A stretch of DNA of 64,000 nt from Mesorhizobium plurifarium (lineage in GTDB: Bacteria; Pseudomonadota; Alphaproteobacteria; Rhizobiales; Rhizobiaceae). The notes below the pieces were generated by a model. That model was not told the origin of the DNA. It worked only from the letters and a program-made list of their open reading frames with translations, and did not search any database. The stretch spans positions 68,057-132,056 of the forward strand of contig CCNB01000009.1 of assembly GCA_000824785.1 (NCBI GenBank). Direction: 5' to 3'. The translations under genes and the position numbers were made by a program. This document shows positions 60,927 through 64,000 of the stretch, piece by piece; position 1 is the stretch's first letter; every line of letters begins with the position of its first letter.

Positions 60927-63004
60927 GTCCCACAGCCCAAAGACAGAAACGCAACGGCGCCGACGACCTGCCGCCCGATGTCGATCTCGACATCGAGGAC
61001 GAGGCGGCGGAGGAGATCGTCGAACCGGAGTCGATCCCGACCGGCCCCGAAGTCGCCTTCACGGCCATCGACTGGACGCCGCATGCCGGCGACGCCGACG
61101 GCATGGTCGGTGCGGAGGTGATCCAGACCTTCGTCAAGCGGCTGCCCAACCAGCCCGGCGTCTATCGCATGATGAACGCTGCCGGCGACGTGCTCTATGT
61201 CGGCAAGGCGCGCAGCCTGAAGAAGCGCGTCACCAACTATGCGCAGGGGCGCTTCCACACCGCCCGCATCGGCCGCATGGTGCGGGAAACGGCGACAATG
61301 GAATTCGTCGTCACCCGCACCGAGATCGAGGCGCTGCTGCTCGAGGCCAACCTCATCAAGCGGCTGAGGCCCCGCTTCAACGTGCTGATGCGGGACGACA
61401 AGTCGTTCCCCTACATCCTTTTGACCGGCGACCATGTCTCGCCCGGCATCTACAAGCACCGCGGCGCGCGGTCGCGAAAAGGCGACTATTTCGGCCCCTT
61501 CGCTTCCGCCGGCGCGGTCGGCCGCACCATCAATTCGCTGCAGCGCGCCTTCCTGCTTCGAAGCTGCACCAACTCCTTCTACGAGAACCGCACAAGGCCC
61601 TGCCTGCTCTACCAGATCAAGCGCTGCGCCGGTCCCTGCACCGGCGAGATTTCGCATGAGGGCTATGCCGAGCTGGTCGCGGAAGCCAAGGATTTCCTCT
61701 CCGGCCGCAGCCAGAAGGTGAAGACCGAAATCTCGGCCGCCATGCAGCAGGCCTCGGAAGAACTCGATTTCGAGCGCGCCGCCATCTACCGCGACCGTCT
61801 TGCCGCGCTCTCGCATGTGCAGGCACATCAGGGCATCAACCCGCAGACGGTGGAGGAGGCGGACGTCTTCGCCATCCACCAGGAAGGCGGCCAGACCTGC
61901 ATCCAGGTGTTCTTCTTCCGCACCGGCCAGAACTGGGGTAACCGCGCCTATTTCCCCAAGGCCGATCCGGCGCTCGAGCCGGCCGAGGTGCTGGGCTCGT
62001 TCCTGGCGCAATTCTATGACGACAAGCTGCCCGCGCGGACGCTCCTGCTGTCGCAGGCCGTCCAGGAACAGGAACTGCTCGCCGAGGCGCTCTCCACCCG
62101 CGCCGGCCGCAAGATCGCGATCTCGGTGCCGCAGCGCGGCGAGAAGAAGGATTTGACCGACCACGCGCTGCAGAATGCGCGCGAGGCGCTCGGCCGCAGG
62201 CTGGCCGAGACCTCGACCCAGGCCCGGCTGCTCAAGGGTTTTGCGGACACCTTCGGCTTGGAAAAGCCGCCGGTGCGCATCGAGGTCTACGACAACTCGC
62301 ACATCATGGGCACCAACGCGGTCGGCGCCATGGTCGTCGCTGGCCCGGAAGGTTTCGTGAAGAACCAGTACCGGAAATTCAACATCCGCTCGACCGAGAT
62401 CACGCCGGGCGACGATTTCGGCATGATGCGCGAAGTGATGCAGCGGCGCTTTTCGCGGCTGCTCAAGGAGCATGGCGACGGCCAGCCCGGCCCGACCGTC
62501 GAGGACGAAGCCGGCGAGGAGGATCTGGTCGCCGGCAATGGCGGCTTTCCGGCCTGGCCCGACGTCATCCTGATCGACGGCGGCCAGGGCCAGATGACGG
62601 CCGTGCGCCAGATCCTGGCCGACCTCGGCGTCGAGGACCGGGTTGTCGCCATCGGTATCGCTAAAGGCCAGGACCGCGACGCCGGCCGCGAGCGCTTCTT
62701 CGTCAAGGGCAGGGAAAGCTTCATGCTGCCGGTGCGCGACCCGGTGCTTTATTTCGTCCAGCGCCTGCGCGACGAGGTCCACCGTTTCGCCATCGGCTCG
62801 CATCGTGCTCGCCGCAAGAAAGAGATGGTCAAGAGCCCGCTCGACGAGATCGCCGGCATCGGCCCCGGCCGCAAGCGCGCGCTGCTGCTCGCCTTCGGCA
62901 CCGCCAAGGCGGTCAGCCGCGCCGCGGTCGAGGACCTGATCAAGGTCGACGGCATTTCGGAGCATGTGGCGAAGCTGGTCTACAATCACTTCCACGAGAG
63001 CTGA
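60923..63004 (+). CDS. uvrC: Excinuclease ABC subunit C
   Basis: Makes both incisions in UvrABC nucleotide-excision repair. The 693-residue protein has a GIY-YIG nuclease ([20 protein letters not shown], then SLKKRV), a UvrB-binding UVR motif, the C-terminal endonuclease domain with YDNSHIMG and [10 protein letters not shown], and tandem HhH ([23 protein letters not shown]). An acidic extension of about 60 residues precedes the GIY-YIG domain. ATG 60923 overlaps the stop of the folM-like gene (ATGA). Confidence 0.96.
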   Translation: MSPTAQRQKRNGADDLPPDVDLDIEDEAAEEIVEPESIPTGPEVAFTAIDWTPHAGDADGMVGAEVIQTFVKRLPNQPGVYRMMNAAGDVLYVGKARSLKKRVTNYAQGRFHTARIGRMVRETATMEFVVTRTEIEALLLEANLIKRLRPRFNVLMRDDKSFPYILLTGDHVSPGIYKHRGARSRKGDYFGPFASAGAVGRTINSLQRAFLLRSCTNSFYENRTRPCLLYQIKRCAGPCTGEISHEGYAELVAEAKDFLSGRSQKVKTEISAAMQQASEELDFERAAIYRDRLAALSHVQAHQGINPQTVEEADVFAIHQEGGQTCIQVFFFRTGQNWGNRAYFPKADPALEPAEVLGSFLAQFYDDKLPARTLLLSQAVQEQELLAEALSTRAGRKIAISVPQRGEKKDLTDHALQNAREALGRRLAETSTQARLLKGFADTFGLEKPPVRIEVYDNSHIMGTNAVGAMVVAGPEGFVKNQYRKFNIRSTEITPGDDFGMMREVMQRRFSRLLKEHGDGQPGPTVEDEAGEEDLVAGNGGFPAWPDVILIDGGQGQMTAVRQILADLGVEDRVVAIGIAKGQDRDAGRERFFVKGRESFMLPVRDPVLYFVQRLRDEVHRFAIGSHRARRKKEMVKSPLDEIAGIGPGRKRALLLAFGTAKAVSRAAVEDLIKVDGISEHVAKLVYNHFHES

Positions 63005-63168
63005 AGGCCGGTTTCGAGCACGGAAGTTTGACAGATCGGACGATGGGCCGCAGAGGCCCCGGTAGACACAAACGCTATTTTTCCCTGGTCAATCGAATCT
63101 CGCCTGTTGACCCCCTACATTCGCTTCTGATTTGAGTACGTCTGGCGGAGGAGATTTCCCGAGACGAC

Positions 63169-63765
63169 ATGGCACAACGCGCGTTCAACCTGCCGAACAT
63201 CCTCACCTATGCTCGCATCGTCGCGGTGCCGTTGGTCGTGCTGTGCTTTTTTCTTGAGGGACATCTGAAGTCGTCCGACTTCGCCCGCTGGTCGGCGCTG
63301 GTCATTTTCCTGCTCGCCTCGATCACCGATTACTTCGACGGCTATTTCGCGCGCGCCTGGCAACAGACCTCCAACATCGGCAAGATGCTCGATCCGATCG
63401 CCGATAAATTGCTGGTCGCCACCTGCCTGCTCCTGCTTGCCGCCGACACCGACCGCCATGGCGGCATCGCCGGCTGGTCGTTGTGGGCGGCCATCATCAT
63501 CCTGTGCCGCGAGATCCTGGTCTCGGGCCTGCGCGAATATCTTGCCGCCTTGAAAGTGTCGGTGCCGGTGACCCAACTCGCCAAATGGAAGACCACCATC
63601 CAGATGGTCGCCATCGCCTTCCTGCTGGTCGGCCCGGCCGGCGACAAGATCTTTCCGCTGACTACCCAGATCGGCCTGGTGCTTCTGTGGGTCGCGGCCC
63701 TCGTCACGCTCTACACCGGCTATGATTATTTCCGCGCCGGCCTCAAGCACATCATGGACGAGTGA
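63169..63765 (+). CDS. pgsA: CDP-diacylglycerol--glycerol-3-phosphate 3-phosphatidyltransferase
   Basis: First committed step of phosphatidylglycerol synthesis in the inner membrane. The 198-residue protein has NLPNILTYARI at the start and the CDP-alcohol phosphotransferase motif DYFDGYFARAWQQTSNIGKM then LDPIADK (D-x2-DG-x2-AR-x8-G-x3-D-x3-D). Several membrane helices follow. moaD starts 1 nt after its stop. Confidence 0.95.
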   Translation: MAQRAFNLPNILTYARIVAVPLVVLCFFLEGHLKSSDFARWSALVIFLLASITDYFDGYFARAWQQTSNIGKMLDPIADKLLVATCLLLLAADTDRHGGIAGWSLWAAIIILCREILVSGLREYLAALKVSVPVTQLAKWKTTIQMVAIAFLLVGPAGDKIFPLTTQIGLVLLWVAALVTLYTGYDYFRAGLKHIMDE

Positions 63766-63766
63766 G

Positions 63767-64000
63767 ATGTCCACGAAGCTCATCTATTTCGCCTGGGTAC
63801 GCGAGCGGATCGGCAAGCCGGAAGAGGATGTCGAATTGCCTTCCGGCATCGAGACGGTCGCCGACCTGCTGCGCTGGCTGAAGTCGCGCGGCGAGGAGTA
63901 TGAGAACGCGCTGCGGTATCCGGACGTCATCCGCGTCGCCATCAACCAGGAACATGTCGGCCACCGCGAGAAGATCGCCGGCGCGCGCGAGATCGCGCTG
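63767..64000 (+). CDS. moaD: Molybdopterin synthase small subunit (MoaD), partial
   Basis: The first 78 codons are in the window: KLIYFAWVRERIGKPEEDVE and TVADLLRWLKSRGEEY, then RVAINQEHVG, matching the ubiquitin-like MoaD fold. The C-terminal Gly-Gly that takes the sulfur is beyond the window end. It follows pgsA with a 1-nt gap, an order conserved in rhizobia. Confidence 0.9.
   Translation, partial: MSTKLIYFAWVRERIGKPEEDVELPSGIETVADLLRWLKSRGEEYENALRYPDVIRVAINQEHVGHREKIAGAREIAL

Noticed and set aside
60824..62995. 723-codon open frame antisense to uvrC
   Set aside because: High GC with GC-rich third positions leaves antisense frames open. The protein is low in recognisable motifs and fully opposes a clear uvrC.

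Overview
The window looks like chromosomal DNA of a Mesorhizobium-like alphaproteobacterium (Hyphomicrobiales). It is GC-rich and densely packed. It carries the rpsF-rpsR-rplI, fabD-fabG-acpP-fabF-mltG-yicC-gmk and lptF-lptG-lptD-surA-pdxA-rsmA gene orders familiar from rhizobia, an Omp25-type porin, cellulose-synthase-like glycosyltransferases, and the intergenic palindromes common in Mesorhizobium. The genus is my inference from these features, not a database result. I saw no rRNA, tRNA, CRISPR array, prophage or intact insertion sequence.

Layout. 1-4.6 kb: an Rsm22-like protein, a YnfA membrane protein, cyclopropane fatty acid synthase (cfa) and ribosomal proteins L9, S18 and S6, all on the minus strand. 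4.9-9.5 kb: a methyltransferase, a TadG-like von Willebrand protein and an LTA-synthase-like phosphoglycerol transferase. 9.8-16.6 kb: the fatty-acid synthesis and cell-wall operon, with a small antitoxin-like ORF wedged between fabD and fabG. 16.6-17.2 kb: a decayed DinJ/ParE toxin-antitoxin pair. 17.3-25.1 kb: the LPS-transport/SurA/PdxA/RsmA operon on the minus strand, divergent from pepA-holC (25.5-27.5 kb).

27.6-33.8 kb is the most interesting stretch. Six genes there are tightly packed and mostly translationally coupled: a ketoacyl synthase III, an extended SDR reductase, a metallo-beta-lactamase-fold hydrolase, a PaaK/F390-synthetase-like adenylating enzyme, an acyltransferase-like protein and a Rieske oxygenase. 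They look like an uncharacterised small-molecule or lipid pathway. A HigBA toxin-antitoxin pair with a clear autoregulated, probably leaderless promoter follows, and then a convergent ATP-grasp ligase that may belong to the pathway.

35.7-48.3 kb is a surface-polysaccharide region. It has a GH26-like hydrolase divergent from a cellulose-synthase-like GT2, a GT39/flippase-like/GT2 operon, and UDP-glucuronate decarboxylase plus galE. Interleaved are two DUF995 proteins and two small lipoproteins that share a Cys-Gly-Pro-Ser-Gly-Phe-Gly-Gln C-terminal motif. A CtrA-like site and repeated GTTAAC words lie in its intergenic regions.

48.5-59.8 kb is a mixed set of regulators and small enzymes. It includes TetR with an exported AhpD-like protein, RlmJ, AraC, VOC, DoxX, an ECF42-type sigma factor with its DGPF partner, TetR with DinB, a lysine/alanine-rich histone H1-like protein, GST, TfoX-N and Omp25. 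The window ends with a FolM-like reductase, uvrC, pgsA and the start of moaD.
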